Source of the DNA: Symbiodinium kawagutii
Lineage: Eukaryota > Sar > Dinophyceae > Suessiales > Symbiodiniaceae
Length of the DNA stretch: 64,000 nucleotides
Assembly (NCBI GenBank): GCA_009767595.1
Contig: VSDK01013374.1
Coordinates: 16,408-80,407, forward strand
Reading direction: 5' to 3'
In this document: piece by piece, positions 23,033 to 32,800 of the stretch
Numbering within the stretch: the first letter of the stretch is position 1
Layout: every line of letters begins with the position of its first letter
The notes under the pieces: generated by a model
The model's database searches: none
What the model was told of the DNA's origin: nothing
The model's input: the letters and a program-made list of their open reading frames with translations, nothing else
Program-made: the position numbers and the translations under genes

Positions 23033-26000
23033 GTGAGTCATAGCAACACCCAGGCGCTGGCCACATCTCACCACCACATGCTGCGCATGGCTTGGGAAGT
23101 TGTGTGATGTTGATCAGGTTGTTGGTTCTGCGCCTGCCCAAATCCAAGATAGTCCAATGACAGAATCATCCGACAGTAGGCAGGATTTGGGTTTCTGAAG
23201 GCAAATCGGTCTCATGACCAGTAGGCCAAACAAGTATCCACCTTGAGCACATTGCATCTTCGGTCTTGATATGGAACATGCCTCCGTACCCTGAATGAAT
23301 TCTACAGTAATTTGTCCTGTTTCAGGATGCAGTCATGGGTCAAGGACCAAAAACAATGAATCAAAGCCAATGTGTTCAGATGTTCACCTTCAACCAGTCT
23401 GAATTTGGAGTCTATTGACAGCCACTGAATACCATATCCGCATTGTTATGGCCATATTCACCCCTTCCAACTCTGCAGGACTTGCCAACGCGTATGGTCA
23501 TGAAACGAGAAGGGAGGAGCAGAAATTTCAGAATCTCTCATGGAATAGTCTGATTCTTAACGATGTTCACCTATTCCATCATCAGAATTCTCTCAGTAAG
23601 TACGTCAAGCTCCCGAAACCATCTGGTCTTGACCCCGCTCATCTAACCTAACACTGTCAGCTGCACCACCCATGTCTATCAAGGTAAATCCACCATGTTG
23701 CAACGTCACCATGCCAAAATCCATTACAATTCAACATCATCAACGACCTTCCGAAGCCATTGCGGGTCTCCCACATCTCTTGAGGTTTATCGTTGGCTAG
23801 GCCGTCATCATGGACCTGCCATGATCAGCAACGACCGCGCCGCTAGGACTGCGGCTGGCCGCGAAGACCGCGCGCCATCGGCCCCGGCGAATCAGCGCCC
23901 GGGTCTGTTCATCGAGGTTCTGAATGAGCCAAGGCCGTGCAGCGCATGAAATCATCGTAACTCATCCTGCACAAATAGATTGGTTGGTGGTTTCTAACGG
24001 TCATTCATGGTCAATCATGGTCAATCATGGCCAATCATGGTTAATCATGGTTGATAGTAATAACGGTGAAACCAATGGTTGGTCAAACCAGGTGCTTTCC
24101 AGCATGATGAACTAGCTTGTGAAACTGGTTGGTGGTTGAACCCCCCTGCCCAAGTACTAAGCAAAAAACGCTTGAGAACCAACCGCGAATAAAGAACAAT
24201 CGAGGTTTGCAAACACCACCATGATGTACGAGTTGTACGTGTTCTAAGGCAATCACCGCCATTCAGTAACATCAGTTTGGTAAAGAGGGAGTATACAAAG
24301 GAACAACGATTGCGAAGGGTATAGTTGGCATAAACCACAGTTCACAACAAATCAGCATTTAACAAGAAATCCAACAATGTAATGTAGGCGCAGAACAATG
24401 ATGATAACTAAACGTATTACATGCAGAATGCTTGTCAAACATGTAGCTGGCAATGTCTAGGAGCAACATATGCAGAAAGAACACGCAGTTTTTTAGCACG
24501 GCTCTGCTCCAATCTATTGCTCCGAGGAATTGTCAACAGTATGTTCAAGAATTGGTCAAGTACATGCTTGTCTTTGTGGTTGAGAATTGGGTAACAGGTA
24601 ACCATGTGAGTAAAGAACCGTGTTGATGATTGTTCGGACTGGTCAACCATCTGATTCTGGTATCAAGCAAACACACATCAACAAATGCACAAACTATTTA
24701 TAGCATTCGGGTGATGCACAATTGATAGGTCCTGGCTGCCGAAATCACAACCTGTCTCAATGATTCAAAGTCTTAGTAGGTTAAAGCCGATACGCGGGTG
24801 CCACATGGTGCCACCAAAAAAATTGGGTGCAAACGTTCCAACAACTTCACTAGTATTGACACATGATAAAGGGGATCTAAACTCCCTAGAGCGTCAGCCC
24901 ATCCAAATACCTAGGTACCTACTTGGGAAGGTGCCAGGCAATCGAACAGAAAATGGTCCAGCATGCCCAAGCCCCTACAAACTAATCCATATGCCGTAGG
25001 GTGGACTCAAATGATCAGTGCAAGGTATGCCGGAATGATTTCCGTCGATAAGATTCATCGTTAAGTTGGCCGCCAGCAAGTCAACGCCAAATGATGACCT
25101 ATAATGATACAATGGTTCTGACATAAGTGGCCCAAACATCCTCCAAGAGGAATCAGTTCAAAAAATGAATCATCCAATTTGGGGTATCTCTCCCTTATAA
25201 CTGTCATTCCAATCTTCAGGAAAATCCCCACTTATACGGTAAAAAAACATGTAAAACCCAGTTATATAGGTGATTCAACCAGCCATGACCAATGGGTTTT
25301 ATATAATTAATAGAGATAATGACCAATGGGTTTTACAAACTGGTCACCCTGTAAATATATAGCCATTAATTTGGTGGTACCAATCACAGGTTGACCAACC
25401 ATTTCTATCCATTTCTTTGCCGGGCCCAGAATCTCGGCTCCCGGGCGGCGGAAAGGACACTGTGGCGAAGCTTCGCGCCTGATTGGGGTCGCGACCGCGC
25501 CTTGGTCGACCTGTGAATGGTAGCACCTTTTGCTCAGCTGTAGAATTGGTTATACCGTATAATAACCACTAACTTTGTCAAAGTTAAAGATTTATATGAA
25601 CAATCTAAGGTTTTTCTACTACCACTTTGTCAAAGATTAAAATAAGAGGTATGCATACCACCTCATGAAGGTTGTATATCAAGAATTATTCAGGTAGAAC
25701 CTTCATGAATGAAACATCATGAAGAACATGACTGTGTACTGTTCACCGTCGTTTTTCGGCTGGGGCGTCAAGTTTCACTATCATTGGCAACCAGCATGAA
25801 TCAGTGTCATTGAAAGCCATCCTGCCCACTATGAAGCATTGCAAGCCGGTACCAATCATTGCTCGGAGATTCTACATGATTCTACGCTTTGCAGAGGTAC
25901 ACTCCCCCAGAAACAAATACCAAGGGTTTATCAAATAGCCATGGAATGACGGCTGGCTGGTAAGTTCAAGGAAGTCTCGAAAGGAAGTCAATATCCAACA

Positions 26001-26392
26001 AGAATCAGAATACACATCATGTATGATAAGGCACCGCCGTACAGTCTTCAATGTGGTAAGGACCGCTCGGTTGAATGCACATTTGTGTGAACTAGGTACG
26101 ATCATATTAAACGGTTGCGTAAGTGTGCATTATATTATGCAAATGGATGGGAACCATCAAATTTGCTGACATGGAAATGGTTACAGGCATCTGAGTCTAC
26201 AAATTGAACAAGCGGCCAGGCGCAAGTTCCATTTGATGTTTACCTTACTCATTACTACTTCTATATGCGTCAATTGACAAGCAGTCACACAAACCCAAGA
26301 AGAGATTCTTTACAAATGAAAAGCACCACAAATGACATAGAATTAAAACGACACTTTACTACTTCAACGGCTTTCCAACTTAAATACTCCAC
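23033..26392. other. Spacer up to the retrotransposon
   Basis: It includes a GC-rich patch at 23830-23945 that could be a terminal exon on the plus strand (RPGLFIEVLNEPRPCSA then stop). An atggtcaatc/atggttaatc repeat run lies at 24000-24060 and another GC-rich patch at 25425-25510. The retroelement begins at 26393. Confidence 0.45.
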
Positions 26393-26495
26393 AGTTTCCT
26401 AAACCCAGTGTTAGCCTCACCACAGCACAAAAAGCCCTTTCCCTTTTTGCGCGCGACGGCTCAAACATCGAATCACCACCTTGCTCATTTGAGCA
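26393..26495 (-). repeat. Terminal split direct repeat B2
   Basis: 103 bp beginning agtttcctaaacccagtgtt on the plus strand; an apparently identical copy lies exactly 200 bp downstream at 26593. It is the 3' end of the element in coding orientation. A GC-rich 14-nt linker (26496-26509) separates it from A2. Confidence 0.95.
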
Positions 26496-26509
26496 GGGGG
26501 AGGGCGGGC

Positions 26510-26593
26510 GGGATCTCTAAGACCCTTGAACCTAAAGGGGTGAAACAAACACTGAACCAAGGAAACACAGCACACGCAAGCTAAATGCCCATA
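26510..26593 (-). repeat. Internal split direct repeat A2
   Basis: 84 bp from gggatctctaagaccc to aaatgcccata on the plus strand, matching the A1 copy at 38928-39011 without visible difference. It abuts B1 and shares the single base at 26593, so the A2/B1 junction corresponds to the join expected in a circular intermediate. Confidence 0.95.
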
Positions 26594-26695
26594 GTTTCCT
26601 AAACCCAGTGTTAGCCTCACCACAGCACAAAAAGCCCTTTCCCTTTTTGCGCGCGACGGCTCAAACATCGAATCACCACCTTGCTCATTTGAGCA
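26593..26695 (-). repeat. Internal split direct repeat B1
   Basis: 103 bp matching the B2 copy at 26393-26495. It lies 72 bp beyond the polyprotein stop codon (26768-26770). The intervening 3' region contains one palindromic stem-loop (26713-26738). Confidence 0.95.
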
Positions 26696-26712
26696 CTCTC
26701 CCCTCCCCTTCA

Positions 26713-26738
26713 GGCCGGGCGCGAAACGCGCCACGGCC
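26713..26738. repeat. Palindromic stem-loop, copy 1 (3' untranslated)
   Basis: ggccgggcgcg, loop aaa, cgcgccacggcc: an 11-bp stem with a one-base bulge. Outer arms GGCC/GGCC. The only copy outside the coding frame, just after the stop codon. Confidence 0.85.
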
Positions 26739-26767
26739 CTACCGGGTGGTGTCAAAAAGGTTTGCAC

Positions 26768-29716
26768 TTAATTAGGGGTCATATCCGCTGAGACCATCCT
26801 TTGCGCCACGCCTCTTGCGCTTTCGCGTGACTCCCAAAGATATGTCTGAAACGAATCTGAAGCCCAGCGGCCCCACCGCTTGACCATGGCGGTGTCTTGA
26901 AACTGGGACCACAGGGCGCTCGCCCCGCCGAATCTCAACGAATGCGTACCGAGATCGCCACTGGGCAGATCCAGGCTTTGCGCAGATTTTTCGATGAGGG
27001 ATTGTATGGCGGCACGGGGGATGGGTCTCTCGTCTTGGGTGCGGAACAGCATTTCTTCTGCATCCGCTCCGCCCTGGTACCTCTGCGGGAAATGCTGAAA
27101 TACCGTGATCATGGATTTCACCACGCACACTTGTTCCTGTGTGCGGAAATGGTTCCGCATCTGGCCACGGTTGTATATGTCCGTTTTGGACCCACGGACG
27201 AGAAGGTTGATCTCATCCGCTTCAGCAATTCGAGAAAGTCCAAGAGCTTTCCCATTGAGTTTGAGGGTGACATCACTCCCCCGAAGACCTCGCTTTGGGT
27301 CCACGTACCCCACATCAAGGTACTCTGATGCTCGCAGCAAAAAGAAGAAGCCTAAGGTCAAGGCTCCCCACAGAAGGCTCGCCTCCGGTGTTTTCCCGAA
27401 CTGAAGGTGGTTTCCCAGCCACCGCAGCATGTCCGGAGTCACCGGCATTCGCCTTTCGCGGGTACCGAACCTTCTTTTCAACCCAGCAAGTGCTAGGGGG
27501 ACTCGAGGCATGTGTGCCAAAGGATCTGGGTATCCTAATGTCAAATGCATCGATCGGATCGCCGAGAGGCGAAGTTTCACGGTCCCTGGCGCTTTGGTTT
27601 CGTTCGTGGCGCAGTGGACCAGGTAATCGAGGATGAGTTGCTCCTCGGCACGATTGTAGGATGGCACGTATCTCACCGGGTCCTCTCCTCTTCGTTTGCA
27701 AAAGAGTGACCACCAGACCCACTGTGACTGGTAACTCGCCGCTGTGCTTTGCGAGTAGCGGGAGAGAAGGAGTGAAAACCCTTCTTGGTCGAATTCGTGC
27801 CTACCTTGAACCGAGGCAAGCCGCATCTTCTTGTCAGGTGGGTGTCTTCGTGCGGCGGCTCTTGGACCTCCGAGGAACGGGGTCTCTGCTTGTTGACGGA
27901 TGACCCTGCCCTTCTTGGGCAAGCTGAAACGAACTTTCTTCCTCGTACCTCCAACCTTTCTGGCTGGATCCAAGGCTTCCGGGTTCTCCCACCTTCGGTT
28001 CTTCACATTGACCCCTTTGCTCAGGAAGTGCCGGACCAAAGTGGTTGCACCTAGCATGAGGGCCATGAAGCAGAGGACGAGTAAGACATCTTGAACACCA
28101 GGGCAGGTGCCAAGAAGACCGAACTCGTCTTGGCTCATCTCTTGGCACATCTGTCCCTTTGCTCCGGGGATCAATGATGCAAGTGCTAACCCTTGCAACC
28201 CGGGCGAGAAACTCGCCTCGGGTCTGGGAGCTGAATGCGCAATGGCATGATTGCGATCGCGCTCTGCATCATCTCGTGTGTTGGCTCGGTCTCTTCTCCT
28301 TTGCTTTTTGAGCTTCTTGCGACGAGCGGAGTCGGGTTTCCTCTTTTTCTCAACCTTCTCTTGGGCAGCCTCTGCCCTGAGCACCTGTTGAAATTCCGCA
28401 AGGTTGGCACGGGCACTTGCTGCAAAGGAAGCGTTCAAAGCTTCCCCTTGTTCTTCTGGTGGAATGTCAACCAGGTTGGTTCCCAAGCTGCTTGGTCTTG
28501 GGTTGGCTTGTGCTTCGGAAAGCCTCTTTCGTGCTGCCCTTTCCCTGGCTCGATGGTCTCTCCTAGCCTGCCATATTGGCTTTCCGGCTGCTATGTCCGC
28601 TTTCAGCCTTTCCTCCGAAACAAGGGGTACGGAAGATCGAGGGCCGACTGGGTTCATCTGTTCAAGCCTGAGCATCGCATCGTTGAGGCCTTGTCTGTAG
28701 TCTGTCTCAGCTTCGGTGTACTGCTTGGTTCGAGCCGCATGTTCTTGGGCTCTCTTCTCAGCGTTGACCAGGCTGGTTACTCGCAACTCCGCCAGTTGCT
28801 CTAAGCGATCAACCAGCTCCGACTTCACTCGCGCTGATTCCGGAGCGGATTGGATTGCGGTTTGAAGGCTTTCCCAATTGGCGGTGTCTGCTTCTGCAAC
28901 CGCTCGAAGCAAGTGAAGGTGGGCACTGCCAAACCTGATCTTCCTTCGCCGCATTGGGGCCTCCTCTTCAACCCCCTTCTCTTCCTTTGGGTTGATCTCT
29001 TCAACTCCTTTGGAGGTGTTCTCAGGCAATTGGGTGGCTGAGGAAGCGGATGAAGGTTCACCAGCTGCCTCGCTTTTTCTCTCTGGATCTTCCGGCTTAG
29101 CATCAGGCATATGTTCTTCTTTAACCTGTGGCGGCACTTCCGGTCCCCCCAAGTCAGAGGAGTAAGCTGATGTCGCCTGGAGGATCTCTACGTCAGAGTC
29201 GTCTGCGGACCAGTCACATTCATCTTCCTCTCCTGGACCTCCGGTCGCGAAACGCGACTCGGTGGCCACTTCCTCCAAAGTGCCAACCAAAGAGTCGACC
29301 TCAACGGCTTGTGGTAATTGGTCGGGCAAATTCTTGCCCAATGATCGGGCTGCACTGACAACCTCCTCAGTGATGGTGCGAGGTGGCAACTTCGGTTGCC
29401 ATGTTCCCGAACGATACTGCTGAAGGTCCAGGGCGGCTGGGTTCGATGAGGATGAGGCCGCTTCAGTCTCCCTTTCTTGGTGCTGGCTTGAAGCACCTTT
29501 GGCTGCCGAGGTTGGAGCATCCCAAACGGAGATACCCAGAATGGCATGCACCGGCACATCTCGATCACAGAGCCACACCTCGTTGCCCGTTTTCCTGAAC
29601 ACACATCCGTGCTCACAAGCTTTACGGGCATCCACTTCGATCTTGGTTTCCAAATCGAGGCGCCATTTGCCAGCCATGACCTTAGGGTCGTGGAAGTGCA
29701 GGTCTCTGCTCTTCCG
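26768..29716 (-). CDS. Retroelement polyprotein, C-terminal part (end of Tpt1-like domain, coiled coil, membrane segment, tyrosine recombinase)
   Basis: 983 codons including the stop, open from the gap to TAA 26768-26770. The first 65 residues complete the Tpt1/KptA-like fold begun before the gap (RKSRDLHFHDPK, KIEVDARKACEHGCVF, VPVHAILGI). Then come an acidic Ser/Glu-rich linker, a long Glu/Arg coiled coil, a basic tract, and a hydrophobic helix (DVLLVLCFMALMLGATTLV). The last ~330 residues are a tyrosine recombinase. It has an N-terminal SAM-like part (STAASYQSQWVWWSLFC), catalytic Arg in FFLLRASEYLD, Lys in GSKTD, His and Arg in GTHSLRFGGAS, Trp in KRWGRWAS and the nucleophile Tyr in QTYLW. 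All expected catalytic residues are present, so the enzyme looks intact. The frame differs from the N-terminal part only because of the assigned gap length; a true gap of 3n+2 bases joins both into one protein. Confidence 0.9.
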   Translation of the reverse strand, partial: RKSRDLHFHDPKVMAGKWRLDLETKIEVDARKACEHGCVFRKTGNEVWLCDRDVPVHAILGISVWDAPTSAAKGASSQHQERETEAASSSSNPAALDLQQYRSGTWQPKLPPRTITEEVVSAARSLGKNLPDQLPQAVEVDSLVGTLEEVATESRFATGGPGEEDECDWSADDSDVEILQATSAYSSDLGGPEVPPQVKEEHMPDAKPEDPERKSEAAGEPSSASSATQLPENTSKGVEEINPKEEKGVEEEAPMRRRKIRFGSAHLHLLRAVAEADTANWESLQTAIQSAPESARVKSELVDRLEQLAELRVTSLVNAEKRAQEHAARTKQYTEAETDYRQGLNDAMLRLEQMNPVGPRSSVPLVSEERLKADIAAGKPIWQARRDHRARERAARKRLSEAQANPRPSSLGTNLVDIPPEEQGEALNASFAASARANLAEFQQVLRAEAAQEKVEKKRKPDSARRKKLKKQRRRDRANTRDDAERDRNHAIAHSAPRPEASFSPGLQGLALASLIPGAKGQMCQEMSQDEFGLLGTCPGVQDVLLVLCFMALMLGATTLVRHFLSKGVNVKNRRWENPEALDPARKVGGTRKKVRFSLPKKGRVIRQQAETPFLGGPRAAARRHPPDKKMRLASVQGRHEFDQEGFSLLLSRYSQSTAASYQSQWVWWSLFCKRRGEDPVRYVPSYNRAEEQLILDYLVHCATNETKAPGTVKLRLSAIRSMHLTLGYPDPLAHMPRVPLALAGLKRRFGTRERRMPVTPDMLRWLGNHLQFGKTPEASLLWGALTLGFFFLLRASEYLDVGYVDPKRGLRGSDVTLKLNGKALGLSRIAEADEINLLVRGSKTDIYNRGQMRNHFRTQEQVCVVKSMITVFQHFPQRYQGGADAEEMLFRTQDERPIPRAAIQSLIEKSAQSLDLPSGDLGTHSLRFGGASALWSQFQDTAMVKRWGRWASDSFQTYLWESRESARGVAQRMVSADMTPN
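28198..28223. repeat. Palindromic stem-loop, copy 2
   Basis: acccgggcgag, loop aaa, ctcgcctcgggt. The inner G-C pair is replaced by A-T on both arms (compensatory). In the polyprotein it reads EASFSPG. Confidence 0.88.
29241..29262. repeat. Palindromic stem-loop, copy 3
   Basis: ccggtcgcg, loop aaa, cgcgactcgg. A T-A pair replaces G-C at another stem position (compensatory), with the bulge in the same place. Reads ESRFATG. Confidence 0.85.
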
Positions 29717-29818
29717 NNNNNNNNNNNNNNNNNNNNNNNNNNNNNNNNNNNNNNNNNNNNNNNNNNNNNNNNNNNNNNNNNNNNNNNNNNNNNNNNNNNN
29801 NNNNNNNNNNNNNNNNNN
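29717..29818. other. Assembly gap (102 N) inside the Tpt1-like domain
   Basis: The N run interrupts the polyprotein between the conserved HGS-Y-x-R-H and R-x-S-R-x-L-H-F parts of the Tpt1-like domain. In known Tpt1 proteins these are separated by roughly 15-20 residues or fewer, so the real missing sequence may be much shorter than 102 bases. Confidence 0.97.
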
Positions 29819-32800
29819 GGAGGGAAGCCGAATGGCGGGTATATGACCCATGGATGAGGCGGTCAGGAACTTCTTCCGGAGGTACAACGGCTGCAGGGCC
29901 AACCACCCTCTCCTGAGTATGGCCTGACCATGCTGCGGCCCACCACTGGCCATTCTCGTCTTCTTTGGCCACAACCCTATCTTTGGCATCTTCTTCAATA
30001 GCCTGCCACAGAGTCCATCCTCCGAACTTTTTGCACGACTCGTGCTCAAGTAGGTCTTCCCATCTGACCCATCCCTCTTCGTTGATCGGACATTCATTCG
30101 TCCCAGCCGCGTGGCGGAGAACATAACTCAAAGCTTTCATGGCCTTCTCGTGCCAAGTGAGCTGGGGGGCATCTTTCTTCTTTTTGCCCCTGCCTCCCAC
30201 AGTGGTGTTTCCCATGATGGCGGGATTGTGAGCCAACCAATCGTCAAGGATTCTTTTGGTTTCTTCTTCCCACTTCAGGCGGCAAACGCCGACCTTCCTT
30301 TCATCAGCATTCGTGGCTGCCCACTTCACGGCTAAGTCGGTCAGTGAGCGTGAGGGGTGGCTCAAAACCACCTTCACTTCTTCCTCTCCTTTGGGAACCA
30401 TGTCCTTCCTACGGAGGATTAGGTGTGTGGCCTCCTCGGGGAGAAGAGGTCGTGCAGCGGGTCCATCTGGTCCTTTGCCCAACAAGAGCAGACAATCCTT
30501 TCGACCTCCATCGCACGATCCATCGTGGAGGCCTGGTAAGGGCCGTGTGGGGTCCCAAACCAAAGCTCGACTTGCGTTTGGCTTCGTCAGAGTGCCTGCA
30601 GGCTTGGGTTTGGTAGCCCCCAAGTATGGCATCGATGAGTCCAACTTCAGGATTCCCTTCTCCCACTCTTCGGGGTTACCACTTCCTCCTTCCGCCCACC
30701 AGTCCATTGGGTAATTGACCAGGGGCGGTGTGCATGGTTCATCATCAGTGGTGACCCAGTGGAAGGGCTGAGGGGTTTCCTGTGACGCGGTCAAGATCCA
30801 CCTCTTCCACCACACTTGGTCCTTCAAGGACCTACCGCAGACTGAACGGGCTTCAACATGGTATCCTTTCCCCTTCATCCTTTTTGCGAAGGCTTCCACA
30901 GCCTGTTGGTTTCGGCTGTCTGCCCACACAAGGTCGATGTCGAGTTCTGACACCTGCCGTTCCAAGTGTTCAAGTGCTCCTTCCCAATCCTGGTTGGGGA
31001 GTGTGGCACAGAGCAGGTGTGGTGTGCCTCCTTTGCCTGGGCGCGAAACGCGCCTCGGGCTGGAGTCGTCATCAGGTAGTTCGTCTGTTGGGAGGATTTC
31101 AACCCCAGCAGCCCGCAAGGCCGGGAGGTATCCTTCCGTGAATCCTTCCAGACTGAAGCAGCGCAAGTAGGCTGGACTGAGCTCCACGGTCAAAGGGAAA
31201 GGGGTGCCCCCTTCCCGCTCTTGGGAGAGGCGCAGTGCTTGTGCCGTATCGGCATCAGCCTGTCCAGCCCAAATGAGGGCACGCCTTTGCCATCCTCTAT
31301 CCAGGAAACGCCTCAGGGTGTCGTCTGGTTTTGGAAGACATTCGAGACCAGCTGCAGCTAGGACTTCTTCTGCATCCTGCCTGGTCAGTGCGTCGGCAAC
31401 AACGTTGTGATAGGTCCTGACGTATGCAGTATGGAGATGGAAACTGTGGCATGCTTCAATGGCTGCCAACATTTGCAGAAGGTAGCTGGCGAAAGGGTGC
31501 TTTGCCTGCCGAGAATTGATCCATCTGACTACCACTTGGTTGTCTCCCATGTAGAGGACCACTTTCCCCTTCCACTTGGCATGTTGACTCACTGCCAACA
31601 GCAGCACCGCCAACAATTCGGTCAAAGCCACCATGAGTCTTTCTGGCTCTTCAGAGCTGGACGGTTCATCCGTCGCATCCGGGCGCGAAGCGCGCCTCGG
31701 ACGCGGTTGCTCGTTCAGTGCCTCCCGCTCCATTGCCTCGATCAATTGTTGGTAGGGCTTGACCTCCAAGGAGTAAGCCTGTTTGTTTGACCAGTCGACA
31801 GCTCCAACCCGGTCAAGCGTGGCGTCACCAGAGGCCCACACAACTTTGTTCCTCCCTCCAGGAAGAGCCAACAATTCCCTCAGAGACAGGGCCTCCGTCA
31901 TGGGGTGGGTGAATCGCACTCCCCATTCAGTGCGATTGTCAACCAACAACCTTTGCAATTCAATGGCCTCCCAGAACCTGACCCAAGCTCTCCGTTGTTG
32001 CTCGGGGTCGCCCCGAGGCTGGGCCAAACCTTCGGCCGTGGGTGGCCCCAAGAGAGCATTGGTAGCTGACAACAATGGCTTCAGAGACGGTAGAACCGAA
32101 ATCCAGAACTGTTGGTTCCCTCTAAGTTCCTGCACCAACTTCAAAGGAACTCGAGTGTTCCCATGGTCGAACTCAGGTAGGTGCAGGAGGTGTGATGCTT
32201 TTTCCAGCTTCTGAGCCGGTAAAGTCCTGGTGTTGTTCTCCGTGTCATACATCAAACCCCAGATCAGCTTTCGTGTTTCCAACGCCCCTTCAACCTCGTC
32301 TTTCGCGGCGTTGATCGCGCCAGGTCCTAGGGCAGCTTGTGTGCAGACTTCCATTGTTTTGACCGACAACCAGGGGCGGATGCCCACCTTTGGTTCGATC
32401 AACACCGCATCGTCCATAAGCACCAGAGATTGGAAGCAGGTTGCGTCATTCCACTCAGCATCTGGTGGACAAAAAGCACTATGCCCAAGTTTCAACACCC
32501 AAGCAAACAACATGTACTCACCAGGTGCTCCCACCCATCCAAAGGTGAGGCTGTTGTAGACGACGGTGATGTTTTTGCCCGGAGCCTCGAATTCACATCC
32601 TGGAAGGTCTGCTGCAAAGAGGCGGGTGTCACTTCCTCTGACCGGCAGCCATTTGAAGGCATCTGCAACATCCTTCTTCGAAAGGAGAATGGGTGTGTTG
32701 GGGTGTTTTGTCTGCCACCAGACAATCAACCGTGCCACCTCTTCGTGCTTCGGTTGCAACGCCGGTGGATGCCGTGTCTTGTGGCAGAATTCGTTCACCG

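Noticed and set aside
26417-26767. 116-codon open frame with an internally repeated sequence near the left end of the retroelement
   Set aside because: It simply reads through the two B repeats (200 bp apart), so the repetition comes from the split direct repeats, not a gene.
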